Of a DNA stretch of 64,000 nucleotides, positions 34,403 to 43,475 are shown one piece after another. The DNA is taken from contig OY787448.1 of NCBI GenBank assembly GCA_963678855.1, positions 930,001-994,000 on the forward strand, in the 5' to 3' direction. The translations under genes were made by a program, and so were the position numbers. The first letter of the stretch is position 1. Every line of letters begins with the position of its first letter. The notes beneath the pieces were generated by a model, which saw only the letters and a list, made by a program, of their open reading frames with translations, made no database searches and was not told where the DNA came from. This DNA is from F22 sp963678855 (lineage in GTDB: Bacteria; Bacteroidota; Bacteroidia; Bacteroidales; Bacteroidaceae).

Positions 34403-35527
34403 TTACTTCTCTGTTAAAGGTACAGTACAATAGAATGTAGATCCTACTCCAACTTCAGATTCGAACCAAATACGTCCGCCATTCTTTAGAATAAAGTCTT
34501 GGCATAGTAACAGTCCCAAACCAGACCCTTCCTCATTATTCAAGCCAAATGTAGAATAATGTGTATCTGTTTTAAGCAGCTTAGACTTACCTTCGTCATC
34601 AATACCACATCCTTGGTCAGATACAGAAATCTGAGCAAAGCCATCGATTTCTTCACAACGAATAGTTATCGCAGTCTTCTCTGGGCTAAACTTCAGCGCG
34701 TTGCTTAAGAAGTTACGCATCACAGTCTTCAACATATCAATATCACATGTACATTGAATCACCTCAGGGACTTCCATGTTAAAAGTAATATCTTTCAACT
34801 CAGCTGCAGCAGTAAAGACTTGTTGCACACCACGTACAGTATCACACACGTTGATATCCTGTTTAACTACATTCAAACGACCAATTAGCGACTTCGTCCA
34901 CTTCAACAAGTTATCAAGAAGCGAGAAGACTTCTTCCGTTGTTTGATTTGCCGTATTTAGAAGATCGTACATTTCTTCCCCTATCTTCTCTTCTGGAAGA
35001 CTTAGGAGCATCATATTAAGCACCATCTTGATACTACCAATTGGCGAGCGCAAATCATGTGCAATTACAGAATACAACTTATCACGTCCTGCAATTGTAC
35101 GCTTCAATTCATCATTCTGACTTTCAATAATGCGCTGCGCAGTAATCAAAGAAATCTGATGACGTACACGAATCATCAATTCCTCCTTATTAAACGGCTT
35201 TGAGATAAAATCATTACCACCCACTTGGAAGCCTTTAACAATATCGCTTGTGTTATTCAACGCTGTTAAGAAGATAACTGGTATAGATGCTGTTTCTGGA
35301 TTTGCTTTCAAACGCTCACATACCTCAAAACCATTTAGGTCTGGCATCATGACATCAAGCAAAATCAAGTCTGGTTTAAACTCAGGCACCTTCTCCAAGC
35401 ACTGAATACCATTTTCTGCTACTTCAAGTTGATACTTCTCGGCTTTAAGAATCACCTTTAGAAGTAGAATATTGGACTGTACATCGTCCACTATCAAAAT
35501 TTTATTTTCGGAAGGATTTATTTCCAT
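34403..35527 (-). CDS. Receiver-histidine kinase hybrid
   Basis: A 374-residue cytoplasmic signalling protein with the order receiver then kinase, with no membrane segment or sensor domain. The receiver (residues 8-125) has the phospho-acceptor Asp in LILLDVMMPDLNG (about residue 57) and the conserved Lys in FISKPFNKEEL. A short coiled linker follows. The HisKA domain holds the phospho-His in SVIAHDLRSPIGSIK (about 157), and the ATPase domain has NFLSNALKF, DQGCGIDDEGKSK and GSGLGLLLCQDFILK. Such REC-HK proteins may take phosphate from another kinase and relay it; the partner is not adjacent. The next - strand gene upstream is UDP-glucuronate decarboxylase, 37 bp away, so they may be co-transcribed. 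Confidence 0.92.
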   Translation of the reverse strand: MEINPSENKILIVDDVQSNILLLKVILKAEKYQLEVAENGIQCLEKVPEFKPDLILLDVMMPDLNGFEVCERLKANPETASIPVIFLTALNNTSDIVKGFQVGGNDFISKPFNKEELMIRVRHQISLITAQRIIESQNDELKRTIAGRDKLYSVIAHDLRSPIGSIKMVLNMMLLSLPEEKIGEEMYDLLNTANQTTEEVFSLLDNLLKWTKSLIGRLNVVKQDINVCDTVRGVQQVFTAAAELKDITFNMEVPEVIQCTCDIDMLKTVMRNFLSNALKFSPEKTAITIRCEEIDGFAQISVSDQGCGIDDEGKSKLLKTDTHYSTFGLNNEEGSGLGLLLCQDFILKNGGRIWFESEVGVGSTFYCTVPLTEK

Positions 35528-35564
35528 ATGATTTTCTTATAAGTATTGTAAAATTCTAATCACT

Positions 35565-36503
35565 CTATTCTCTGAACAAGTGTTTGAAGTCCATCTTCAT
35601 ACGCTCCAAACCTTCATCAAGTTGAACCTTAGGCTCCCAGTCAAGTACTTTTTTAGCAAGTGTAATATCTGGCTGGCGTTGCTTTGGATCATCATTTGGA
35701 AGTGGCTTAAAGACAATTTGAGACGTTGAGTTTGTCATCTCAATAACCTTTTCAGCAAGTTCCATGATTGTAAACTCATTCGGGTTGCCAATATTAATAG
35801 GACCAGTGAACTCATCTGGCGTTTCCATCAAACGAATCATACCTTCAACCAAGTCATCTACATACTGGAAACTACGTGTTTGCTGGCCATCACCGTAGAT
35901 CGTAATATCTTCACCACGCAACGCCTGACCAATAAAGTTAGTCACAACACGACCATCATGTGGCTGCATCTGAGGGCCATAAGTATTGAATATACGCACA
36001 ATCTTGATACGCACGTTATTTTGACGATGGAAATCCATAAATAATGTTTCTGCAGCACGTTTACCTTCGTCATAACAAGAACGGTCACCAACTGTATTTA
36101 CATTTCCCCAGTATGATTCAACCTGAGGATGGACCAATGGGTCACCATAGACTTCGGATGTTGACGCTTGAAGAATCTTGGCATTAATTGAAGTTGCCAG
36201 CTCAAGCATATTGATAGCGCCTAGCACTGATGTACGAGTAGTTTTTATTGGATCATGCTGATAGTGCACAGGGCTTGCAGGACAAGCCAGATTATAAATC
36301 TCATCAACAATAGCATGATAAGGAACAGTCACGTCGTGACGAACCAATTCGAAGCGCTTGTTACCAATCAAATGTAAAATATTCTCTTTAGACCCAGTAA
36401 AGTAATTATCCAAACAGATCACATCGTGACCGTCATTGATCAATCGTGTACAAAGATGAGAACCGATAAATCCCGCCCCACCAGTAACTAATATTCGTTT
36501 CAT
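35565..36503 (-). CDS. UDP-glucuronate decarboxylase (UXS), SDR family
   Basis: Predicted to convert UDP-glucuronate to UDP-xylose for surface glycans. 312 residues from MKRILVTGGAGFIGSHL; the ATG two codons upstream (36509) is also possible. The dinucleotide site GGAGFIGSHL and the SDR catalytic Tyr/Lys in CYDEGKRAAE (about residue 138), plus EVYGDP and RIFNTYGP, are typical of UXS rather than of 4-epimerases (which would have PYGATK). No UDP-glucose dehydrogenase is in the window to supply the substrate. It has a strong promoter of its own. Confidence 0.88.
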   Translation of the reverse strand: MKRILVTGGAGFIGSHLCTRLINDGHDVICLDNYFTGSKENILHLIGNKRFELVRHDVTVPYHAIVDEIYNLACPASPVHYQHDPIKTTRTSVLGAINMLELATSINAKILQASTSEVYGDPLVHPQVESYWGNVNTVGDRSCYDEGKRAAETLFMDFHRQNNVRIKIVRIFNTYGPQMQPHDGRVVTNFIGQALRGEDITIYGDGQQTRSFQYVDDLVEGMIRLMETPDEFTGPINIGNPNEFTIMELAEKVIEMTNSTSQIVFKPLPNDDPKQRQPDITLAKKVLDWEPKVQLDEGLERMKMDFKHLFRE

Positions 36504-36544
36504 GTGCATTTACATTATTTAATTTCAACTAATCCAGTTAGCCA

Positions 36545-36575
36545 CAAATATAGCATATGTTAGTCTTGTAGCAAA
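36545..36575 (-). promoter_or_regulatory. Promoter of the UDP-glucuronate decarboxylase gene
   Basis: Minus strand -33 TTTG (36572-36575), an exact 19-bp spacer and -7 TATATTTG (36545-36552), a perfect consensus match. The start is near 36538. Confidence 0.8.
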
Positions 36576-36644
36576 ATTATATTTGTCTTAAATATGTCAA
36601 GAATGTACATTCGTATGCAAATTCAGCCTAAAGATACACATTTC

Positions 36645-36676
36645 CTTGCCAATATCAAGCACTTTATTTAATTTTG
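36645..36676 (+). promoter_or_regulatory. Promoter of uvrB
   Basis: -33 CTTG (36645-36648), a 20-bp spacer and -7 TAATTTTG (36669-36676). The start, near 36683, leaves a leader of about 45 nt and excludes the longer frame that begins at 36674. Confidence 0.6.
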
Positions 36677-36727
36677 TTGCATTGTTGTAGGCAGATGTCA
36701 ATTGCCTTTTTCATCCAAAACTCACAT

Positions 36728-38779
36728 ATGGACTACCAAATTACATCCAAGTATCAACCCACTGGTGATCAACCAGAAGCTATTGCCCAACTTGTTCAAG
36801 GGTTGGACGGGCAGCTACCTGCACAAACCCTTTTAGGAGTGACAGGATCGGGAAAAACCTTTACTATTGCCAATGTTATTGCCCAGCATAAACGCCCCAC
36901 TCTAATCCTAAGTCACAACAAGACTTTGGCAGCCCAACTGTATAGTGAGTTCAAGACATTTTTTCCAAACAATGCCGTGGAATACTATGTGTCATACTAC
37001 GACTACTACCAACCAGAAGCATACCTACCAGGTCAAGATTTATATATTGAGAAAGACTTACAGATTAATGAAGAGATTGACCAACTACGTTTAGCAGCCA
37101 CATCACAGCTACTATCAGGCCGAAGCGATGTCATCGTAATTTCTTCTGTATCGTGTATCTATGGTATGGGAAACCCAGCCGATTTCTACAATAGTGTTAT
37201 CCGTGTTAAAGTGGGAGACCAAATAGACCGCAACAAACTATTGCGTGATCTTGTAGATAGCCTATATGAGCGCAATGACCTTGCCGTAAACCGAGGTCAG
37301 TTCCGCGTCAAGGGCGATACTGTAGATATTTATTTGGCGTATGCAGAGCAGATGATTCGCATCATCTACTGGGGTAATGAGATTGAAGAAATTCATGAGA
37401 TTAACCCTATTGATGGTCGAGTGATTAGTAAATTTGACCACTTTGACATCTACCCAGCTAATCTCTTTATGACGTCTAAAGAGAAACTTGATGCTGCCAT
37501 GCGACAAATTGAAGTAGACCTATCTAAGCATGTAGCCTACTTTGAGTCAATAGGCCGTCCCTATGAAGGTGCACGCTTAAAAGAACGCGTGACCTATGAT
37601 TTGGAGATGATGCGCGAACTAGGGCACTGTAAAGGTATAGAAAATTATTCCAGATACTTTGATGGACGCGAAAGTGGTAGCCGTCCCTATTGTCTTCTAG
37701 ATTTCTTCCCAGATGACTTTCTCCTAGTTATCGACGAAAGCCACGTAAGTGTCCCACAGATACGTGCTATGTATGGTGGAGACAGAGCTCGCAAGACCAA
37801 CCTTGTGGAATATGGTTTCCGTCTTCCAGCCGCTATGGATAACCGTCCATTGAAGTTTGAGGAGTTTGAAGAATTAACACCACAAACGATCTTCGTCAGC
37901 GCCACACCTGCCGATTATGAACTAGAACGCAGTGAAGGAATTATCGTAGAACAAGTGATCCGTCCTACAGGCCTGTTAGACCCTAAAATAGAAGTACGCC
38001 CTAGTGAAAATCAAATCGATGATTTGATGGAAGAAATTCGTGAGCGCATAGAGCTCAATGAAAGAGTACTAGTGACCTGTCTTACAAAACGAATGGCTGA
38101 GGAACTTAGCGAATACCTTCTAAATTATAATATTAAAACAGCTTATATTCATAGTGATGTAGATACCTTGGACCGTGTCAAAATCATGGACGACCTGCGT
38201 CAAGGTAACTACGACGTACTTGTAGGTGTCAACCTTCTTCGTGAAGGCCTTGACCTCCCAGAAGTATCTCTTGTAGCCATTCTCGATGCCGATAAAGAAG
38301 GCTTCCTTCGTTCTCATCGTTCATTGACTCAAACAGTAGGACGTGCCGCACGTAATGTCAACGGCATGGCCATCATGTATGCGGACAAAGTGACAGATAG
38401 CATGCAGCAGACAATAGACGAGACGGCACGTCGTAGAAAGAAACAAATAGACTATAATGAGGCGAACGGCATCACCCCAAAACAGATTAAAAAGGATAGA
38501 AACTTAGCTGTCTTCAAATCAAACACCACACTTTCAGACGACAAGCAAGTAGAAGTATCTACTATGCCTCAAGCCTATGTTCAAGAAACACACGATTTGA
38601 GCGTGGCTGCCGATCCTATCTTGCAACATATGTCGCCAGAACAACTTGAAAAAGCTATTGCTCGTAGCCGCGAGTTGATGCTAGAAGCTTCTAAAGCATT
38701 GAACTTTACGGAAGCCGCCGCACATAGAGATGAACTATTGCGTCTAGAAGAGATTATGAAGAAGCACGTGAGCCAGTAA
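36728..38779 (+). CDS. uvrB: Excinuclease ABC subunit B
   Basis: Damage-verification helicase of nucleotide excision repair; works with UvrA and UvrC. 683 residues from MDYQITSKYQPTGDQPEAI, the usual N-terminus. Walker A is GVTGSGKT (about residue 38); the beta-hairpin clamp is in YYVSYYDYYQPEAYLP; motif VI and the DEAD-like VIDESHVSVPQ are present. The C-terminal UVR domain (ARSRELMLEASKALNFTEAAAHRDEL) binds UvrC. It has its own promoter, divergent from the UXS gene. Confidence 0.97.
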   Translation: MDYQITSKYQPTGDQPEAIAQLVQGLDGQLPAQTLLGVTGSGKTFTIANVIAQHKRPTLILSHNKTLAAQLYSEFKTFFPNNAVEYYVSYYDYYQPEAYLPGQDLYIEKDLQINEEIDQLRLAATSQLLSGRSDVIVISSVSCIYGMGNPADFYNSVIRVKVGDQIDRNKLLRDLVDSLYERNDLAVNRGQFRVKGDTVDIYLAYAEQMIRIIYWGNEIEEIHEINPIDGRVISKFDHFDIYPANLFMTSKEKLDAAMRQIEVDLSKHVAYFESIGRPYEGARLKERVTYDLEMMRELGHCKGIENYSRYFDGRESGSRPYCLLDFFPDDFLLVIDESHVSVPQIRAMYGGDRARKTNLVEYGFRLPAAMDNRPLKFEEFEELTPQTIFVSATPADYELERSEGIIVEQVIRPTGLLDPKIEVRPSENQIDDLMEEIRERIELNERVLVTCLTKRMAEELSEYLLNYNIKTAYIHSDVDTLDRVKIMDDLRQGNYDVLVGVNLLREGLDLPEVSLVAILDADKEGFLRSHRSLTQTVGRAARNVNGMAIMYADKVTDSMQQTIDETARRRKKQIDYNEANGITPKQIKKDRNLAVFKSNTTLSDDKQVEVSTMPQAYVQETHDLSVAADPILQHMSPEQLEKAIARSRELMLEASKALNFTEAAAHRDELLRLEEIMKKHVSQ

Positions 38780-38896
38780 GCTACCATGTACCCAAACTTT
38801 AAGCTTACTAACCCTTGTACTAAATCATCATTTTGATAGCCCAAGAATGTCAAGAACGAATGCTGGTCTTCAAAACCTTCTTCGGCTTCAAAGCAC

Positions 38897-39790
38897 TTAC
38901 CGTACACTTTGGCCGTCACGCCTGTAAAAGGATAAGCAAGTATGCTTATTCTTACATTCCTCAATCATCTCACGAACCGAGGCATGTGGTCTACCTGCAA
39001 CGATTTCATAATCTGAAACCAAATCAAAGACACCATTGTAAATACCTTCGTAAATACCTCCGATAAGTTCACCAAAATATTCTCCATGCTCAGCTGCACG
39101 ATCTTTCTTATAATCTTCAACAGAGATAGCGCGATACTTCAAACTTGTTCCAAAAACTTGGTTAATCTCATAAGTCAATTCTTGTTGAGTTATACAATCA
39201 CCAAATAAATTATACGCACCGCCATTCAAGTCATTCGTTGCTGCGAGTTTCATATATGCATAGGCTAGTTCGTCACGCGTTGTATAGCCACAACGGGCTT
39301 CACCAGCTGAGTTCATAATCTCACCAGCTTTTACATAATTTTCAAGATACTCAATGTCTGGCTCAAGATATAGTCCGTTACGGCTGATAGCGTAGTCCAA
39401 ACCACTGGCTACAATATCAGCCTCTGTTTGACGGTTTGATTTGATAATAGCATCAAACGAGCACTTACCTTCATCTCCGAAGATACTACCGTAAATTATC
39501 TTACGCACGCCAGCAATCTTTGCGCCATTGATGATGTTTCTGTGCTGACCGATACGGTCATCTGGGTGAGCATTACCTGAAAGAATAACGACCACTTCAA
39601 CATCTTGAAGACTTTCTTCAAAATCCTTTTGTTTGTCATAATCCCCTTTTCTAATCTCTACACCAAGATCTTTTGCTTTCTCTGGTGTACGTGCTAGACC
39701 GACTACATTGTCTTTTCCAAATACCTCAATGGCTCTTTTAACCACCGCACGACCTAGTTGCCCATTGGCTGATGTAATTGCAATTTTCAT
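38897..39790 (-). CDS. NmrA-like NAD(P)-binding oxidoreductase
   Basis: A 297-residue atypical SDR of the NmrA/QorB group. The N-terminal MKIAITSANGQLGRAVVKRA has the dinucleotide-binding turn (GQLG) and there is no YxxxK pair, as in QorB-type quinone reductases or NAD(P)-sensing proteins. DELAYAYMKLAAT and NLFGDCITQQEL are typical of the group. It is the last gene of a four-gene operon led by the OpuF-type permease and 29 bp after the porin gene. Its link to osmoprotectant uptake is not explained. A hairpin (ATAAGCA-N4-TGCTTAT) followed by CCTTTT overlaps its last codons, so the terminal ~15 residues might be beyond the ancestral stop. Confidence 0.85.
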   Translation of the reverse strand: MKIAITSANGQLGRAVVKRAIEVFGKDNVVGLARTPEKAKDLGVEIRKGDYDKQKDFEESLQDVEVVVILSGNAHPDDRIGQHRNIINGAKIAGVRKIIYGSIFGDEGKCSFDAIIKSNRQTEADIVASGLDYAISRNGLYLEPDIEYLENYVKAGEIMNSAGEARCGYTTRDELAYAYMKLAATNDLNGGAYNLFGDCITQQELTYEINQVFGTSLKYRAISVEDYKKDRAAEHGEYFGELIGGIYEGIYNGVFDLVSDYEIVAGRPHASVREMIEECKNKHTCLSFYRRDGQSVR

Positions 39791-39819
39791 ACTCAGTAAT
39801 TTATTATTGTTTTCTAGTT

Positions 39820-40923
39820 TTAAAAATATACACCAAGATTGATATTAAATCGTTTATTCCACTTATCATCACCTCCTTCGGCTAACGCATTGAGGTAGTT
39901 ATCACCAATCCATGCGTGATTCTTTGCCACGACATAATCAATAAGCATATAGATAGGACCTGTATGAATCATACATCCTGTCACATTCATATACGAATCG
40001 TCGTAACCAGCTTTGGCTTTATGCAAGGCTGAGAAGTCGTTATAGAACTTGATATCATTCAACAGTAAATGATTCACGTCTATCTTATATCCAAGAGCCA
40101 CGCTATAACAAGTTCCTTTATTAGCGACTCTGTAATCGGCAGCAAAGGCTCCTAGTTCGATGTAGTCCTTGCCGTCATCGGCAGCAAATTCATACATCAT
40201 CACTTCGGCTTTCAAATCCCATCGACCTTTCTGCATCACAGTATGCAGCGCCCAGGCCCATCGATCACCAGTCTCCTCTGTTGCATTATTATAGATACCT
40301 CCATATTGAAGAGATGCGCCCACTTCCACGGGGAAAGGTGTAGGCAGATGATAGACTGCCCGTCCAGTAATCTGGTTCAGTTCTTCATTCTTTCCACTGA
40401 TATCATATGCATATCGGTTATTGCCTTGGCTAAAGATGTCTTCTGCATTCTTAGCGAAACTCAACTGCAACTCATAATCCTCTTTAGTGTACTCAAGCAA
40501 AACACCAATATCAGCATCGTCTTCAAAGCCTAGATAGTACTGCATATTAAACATAAAACTGTTGCTGGTATAAGGCAAGATGCCAAAAGGTGTACGAGGC
40601 ATCCCAAGTTTCAACTTCAATTCTTTAGTGAGAGGCAAGCCTACATATCCATTGCGTAGCATAAAACCACCATAAGATTCAGCGTAATAGCGGTTCTCCA
40701 CCGCATACTCAATGCCTTTGATCTGTCCACGCACATTAAGAATAGCCACGTCAAAAATGGCTTTCCCTCCTTTCTTATCATGACTCTCATCCCAGCTATT
40801 CTTCATAAACGTGTAGCGAAATGCGCCACCTAATATCAAAGTATCCTCAGACTGTTTATCTTGCGCAGACAAAGCACTTTGTGATACAAGCAAGCAACAT
40901 ACGATAGTCAATAGTTTCTTCAT
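39820..40923 (-). CDS. Outer-membrane porin (beta-barrel)
   Basis: 367 residues with a signal peptide (MKKLLTIVCCLLVSQSALSA) and an all-beta C-terminal body ending in an aromatic (NINLGVYF), as for outer-membrane barrels. Repeated amphipathic strands with Tyr/Gly girdles are visible (YAVENRYYAESYGGFMLRNG, KLKLGMPRTPFGILPY), resembling phosphate-selective-porin (O/P) type barrels of Bacteroidetes. It lies 16 bp after the ATPase gene of an osmoprotectant ABC system, so it is likely to supply the substrate across the outer membrane (inference from context). Specificity cannot be judged. Confidence 0.8.
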   Translation of the reverse strand: MKKLLTIVCCLLVSQSALSAQDKQSEDTLILGGAFRYTFMKNSWDESHDKKGGKAIFDVAILNVRGQIKGIEYAVENRYYAESYGGFMLRNGYVGLPLTKELKLKLGMPRTPFGILPYTSNSFMFNMQYYLGFEDDADIGVLLEYTKEDYELQLSFAKNAEDIFSQGNNRYAYDISGKNEELNQITGRAVYHLPTPFPVEVGASLQYGGIYNNATEETGDRWAWALHTVMQKGRWDLKAEVMMYEFAADDGKDYIELGAFAADYRVANKGTCYSVALGYKIDVNHLLLNDIKFYNDFSALHKAKAGYDDSYMNVTGCMIHTGPIYMLIDYVVAKNHAWIGDNYLNALAEGGDDKWNKRFNINLGVYF

Positions 40924-40939
40924 AAGTATAGTTTAGTGA

Positions 40940-41608
40940 TTATTGAATAGTTTGAATTTTCCCTTCACTCATATGTAGAGTACGAGTGGCTAATTTCTGA
41001 GCCTCATCTCGGTTGTGCGTCACCATCACAAACGTCGTATTGAGCTGCTTGTGGATGCTCTTGACCAGTTCTTGTAGACTTTCTCTCGTTTCGGCATCCA
41101 AAGCAGAAAACGGTTCGTCCATCAAGACCATCTCAGGGTTGTGTGCCAAGGCTCGGATAATACCCACACGCTGACGCTGTCCCCCACTCAACTCATCTGG
41201 AAATTTCTCCAACACGCTATCATCTAGATTGACTAGAGGCAACAACTCCAGAATACGTCTTTGACAAGCATCTGCATCATACCCATTGAGTTTCATGCAG
41301 TAGCACATATTCTGATAGGCTGTTTGATGAGGGAACAGTGCACCTTCTTGAAAAACAAACCCAACTTTGCGACGCAACTGATGAATCTCCCACTCATCCA
41401 TATTTTGTTGAAGAATCGCTACCGACCCTGTTTGACGTTGCAGCAAGCCACTGATTAACTTGAGCAATGTAGATTTACCACACCCGCTCTTACCAGTAAG
41501 ACAGACAAACTCACCTCGTGTCACTTCAAAAGAGACCTGGTGCAACACTTGAAGTTGATCATAGGAAAAGTCAACTTCAGTAAAATGTATAATCTGTGTA
41601 TTCTCCAT
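40940..41608 (-). CDS. ABC transporter ATPase, OpuFA-like
   Basis: A 222-residue ATP-binding subunit. Walker A is GKSGCGKSTLL, the signature is LSGGQRQRVGI and Walker B is MVLMDEPFSALD, with a switch His in MVTHNRDEAQ. It lacks the C-terminal CBS pair of OpuA/OpuC ATPases, so it does not sense ionic strength that way. It is 3 bp downstream of the fused permease/binding-protein gene and provides its energy. Substrate is inferred from that partner. Confidence 0.92.
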   Translation of the reverse strand: MENTQIIHFTEVDFSYDQLQVLHQVSFEVTRGEFVCLTGKSGCGKSTLLKLISGLLQRQTGSVAILQQNMDEWEIHQLRRKVGFVFQEGALFPHQTAYQNMCYCMKLNGYDADACQRRILELLPLVNLDDSVLEKFPDELSGGQRQRVGIIRALAHNPEMVLMDEPFSALDAETRESLQELVKSIHKQLNTTFVMVTHNRDEAQKLATRTLHMSEGKIQTIQ

Positions 41609-41611
41609 ATC

Positions 41612-43147
41612 CTACTTCATATTTTGTTCGATAAATGACTGTGCCACGACTTTAGGATCTCTCTTCTTCACCTCGACTTCATAATTGAGTTGCATCATTG
41701 TTTCCATGCTAATCTTACTATTGAGTTTGGTAAGCAATGCTTCTATTTTAGGATACTTCTTCAAAGTTTCCGCTCTTGCGAGAATGCCAGCCTCATAACT
41801 CGGGAAATAATTCTTATCATCCCTAAGCACGCGCAGGTTTTGGGCCACAATCTTCGCATCAGTCGTAAAGGCATCAATTGCGTTGACTTTACCCTGAACG
41901 ATGGCATTGTATCGTAGATTGATGTCCATCTCGTGGATAGATGCAAAGTTGAACCCATAGGCCTTGACTAAACCATCGTATCCATCAGGACGCTCAAAAA
42001 AGTCAAACTCGGCACCGAAGATAAAATGCTGACTGTTGAGAGCTAGGTCTGTACATGTATGGATATTATATCGACTAGCCAAACTATCTGGAATGGCCAA
42101 AGCATAGGTATTGTTGAATCCTAAGAGTCCCAACCACTGCAAGTCGAACTGTTCTTTATATTTTGCTTGTATAGTTTTGAAATCAACTTGATTATCAGCT
42201 GGAAGCTTTTCTTTCAACACATTCATCCAACCTGTACCCGTGTACTCCACAAACATATCAACTTCTCCACTAAGCATAGCAGGATGAATATTGGTTGTAC
42301 CACCACCTATACCAAATTTACGAATGACCTGAACATCTGTATTATTCTCAATAAGCTGTGCCATAATTTCGCCTAAGACAAACTGCTCGCTTGTAGGCTT
42401 AGAAGCTACCGTAACCGACATCTTTTGCTTGTTTTCCAAAGGATTGGTATAAACTATAGCTGAGAAAAGTACAGCCAACATAAGTGCAAGATGGACATAT
42501 ACTTTAGTCTTTTGTCTTTTAGTAGAATTGCGACTAACAATGCGCACTAAGTTTCCTTCAAAACCTCCGACCCATCTATCACTAATGATGGCAAATAAAG
42601 AAATTCCCAAAGAGCCCGCAACAATCATCGGCGTATTCATGGTATTAAGCCCTCTGAAGATGGCCTGCCCCAGACCACCTGCTCCAATAAGGGCAGCCAA
42701 ACCAGTCAGTGCTACAAGCATCACGGTAGTCACTCGTAGTCCAGACAGAATAGATGGCAGTGCTAATGGGAAATAGACATCGCGAAAGATTTGAGACTTT
42801 GTAGCTCCCATAGCTTGGGCAGCTTCCACAATATCTGGTCGCACTTCTTGCAGCCCTGTATAGGTATTGCGCACCATAGGGAGCAAGCCGTACAGGACCA
42901 ATACGATAAGCGCATTGTTTAAGCCAATACCAACCAAAGGTATCAACAGTCCAAACATGGCAATGGAGGGTATGGTGTACAAGAAGTTCACAATCGATAG
43001 CACAAATGTGCGTGATTTAGCCGAATAAAAGGCTAGAGTGCCTAGTAGTACTCCTGCGACAGCTGTAATCAATAAAGCCACAAACGAAATTAGTATGTGC
43101 TCGGAAAACAGTTGCAGGAAATAGTCTTTTCTCTCGAGTATTTCCAT
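41612..43147 (-). CDS. Osmoprotectant ABC permease fused to its substrate-binding protein (OpuFB-like)
   Basis: 511 residues. Residues 1-210 are a permease with the EAA loop (VEAAQAMGATKSQIFRDVYFP), about five membrane segments and GAGGLGQAI. A further hydrophobic segment at ~220-237 precedes a binding domain (~240-511) of the glycine-betaine/choline type: SEQFVLGEIMAQLIE, HPAMLSGEVDMFVEYTGTGW, and ALAIPDSLASRYNI. The permease and binding protein in one chain match OpuFB of OpuF-type systems. The Trp/Tyr-rich pocket that would confirm quaternary amines is only partly evident. The operon is fusion, ATPase, porin, reductase. A -7 box TACCTTTG at 43178-43185 lies 31 bp upstream. Confidence 0.92.
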   Translation of the reverse strand: MEILERKDYFLQLFSEHILISFVALLITAVAGVLLGTLAFYSAKSRTFVLSIVNFLYTIPSIAMFGLLIPLVGIGLNNALIVLVLYGLLPMVRNTYTGLQEVRPDIVEAAQAMGATKSQIFRDVYFPLALPSILSGLRVTTVMLVALTGLAALIGAGGLGQAIFRGLNTMNTPMIVAGSLGISLFAIISDRWVGGFEGNLVRIVSRNSTKRQKTKVYVHLALMLAVLFSAIVYTNPLENKQKMSVTVASKPTSEQFVLGEIMAQLIENNTDVQVIRKFGIGGGTTNIHPAMLSGEVDMFVEYTGTGWMNVLKEKLPADNQVDFKTIQAKYKEQFDLQWLGLLGFNNTYALAIPDSLASRYNIHTCTDLALNSQHFIFGAEFDFFERPDGYDGLVKAYGFNFASIHEMDINLRYNAIVQGKVNAIDAFTTDAKIVAQNLRVLRDDKNYFPSYEAGILARAETLKKYPKIEALLTKLNSKISMETMMQLNYEVEVKKRDPKVVAQSFIEQNMK

Positions 43148-43177
43148 AAATGAATAGTATTAGAAATAATAACGGTG

Positions 43178-43185
43178 CAAAGGTA
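43178..43185 (-). promoter_or_regulatory. -7 box of the OpuF-type operon
   Basis: Minus-strand TACCTTTG, about 31 bp before the ATG at 43147. No good -33 TTTG at 18-20 bp, so it may depend on an activator or be weak. The upstream DNA contains the 23-bp repeats at 43366-43459. Confidence 0.5.
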
Positions 43186-43365
43186 TAGAATATGCACAAC
43201 GTAAGAAAGGTCAATATTATCCATTGGATGATACTTTTCTCCCTTTGATGTTGTGTGTCTATATTTGTTAGTGTATATGACGCAATGTACAACTTATATC
43301 TATCCCAGCCAAAGAACAGACTAATAAAGTTGCAAGTACATGTTGTACAGCTTGACACCAATCTC

Positions 43366-43459
43366 GTACACATGTGTACGAGATCTTCGTCTACGCGTGT
43401 ACGAGGTCCTCGTCTACATGTGTACGAGGTCCTCGTCTACGTGTGTACGAGGTTACCTC
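43366..43459. repeat. Four tandem 23-bp palindromic repeats
   Basis: Units begin at 43366, 43389, 43412 and 43135+300 (43435), each about 23 bp (the last 25), following the pattern GTnnACnnGTGTACGAGnTCnTC. Unit 1 contains the perfect palindrome GTACACATGTGTAC; units share CGAGG-N-CCTCG across their junctions. A degenerate copy (GTACATGTTGTAC) lies at 43336-43348. There are no spacers, so it is not a CRISPR array. The 390-bp region 43148-43537 holds this repeat, the -7 box and the pepD terminator, and no gene. Confidence 0.8.
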
Positions 43460-43475
43460 GATAGGAATACAAAAA

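Noticed and set aside
36674..36727. Longer N-terminus of UvrB
   Set aside because: It begins inside the promoter and lacks family similarity.
43017..43373. A 118-residue minus-strand frame at the start of the OpuF-type operon
   Set aside because: It overlaps the N-terminus of the permease gene in another frame and runs through the promoter; no homology.
43366..43459. CRISPR-like array
   Set aside because: The repeats are contiguous without spacers and there are no cas genes nearby.
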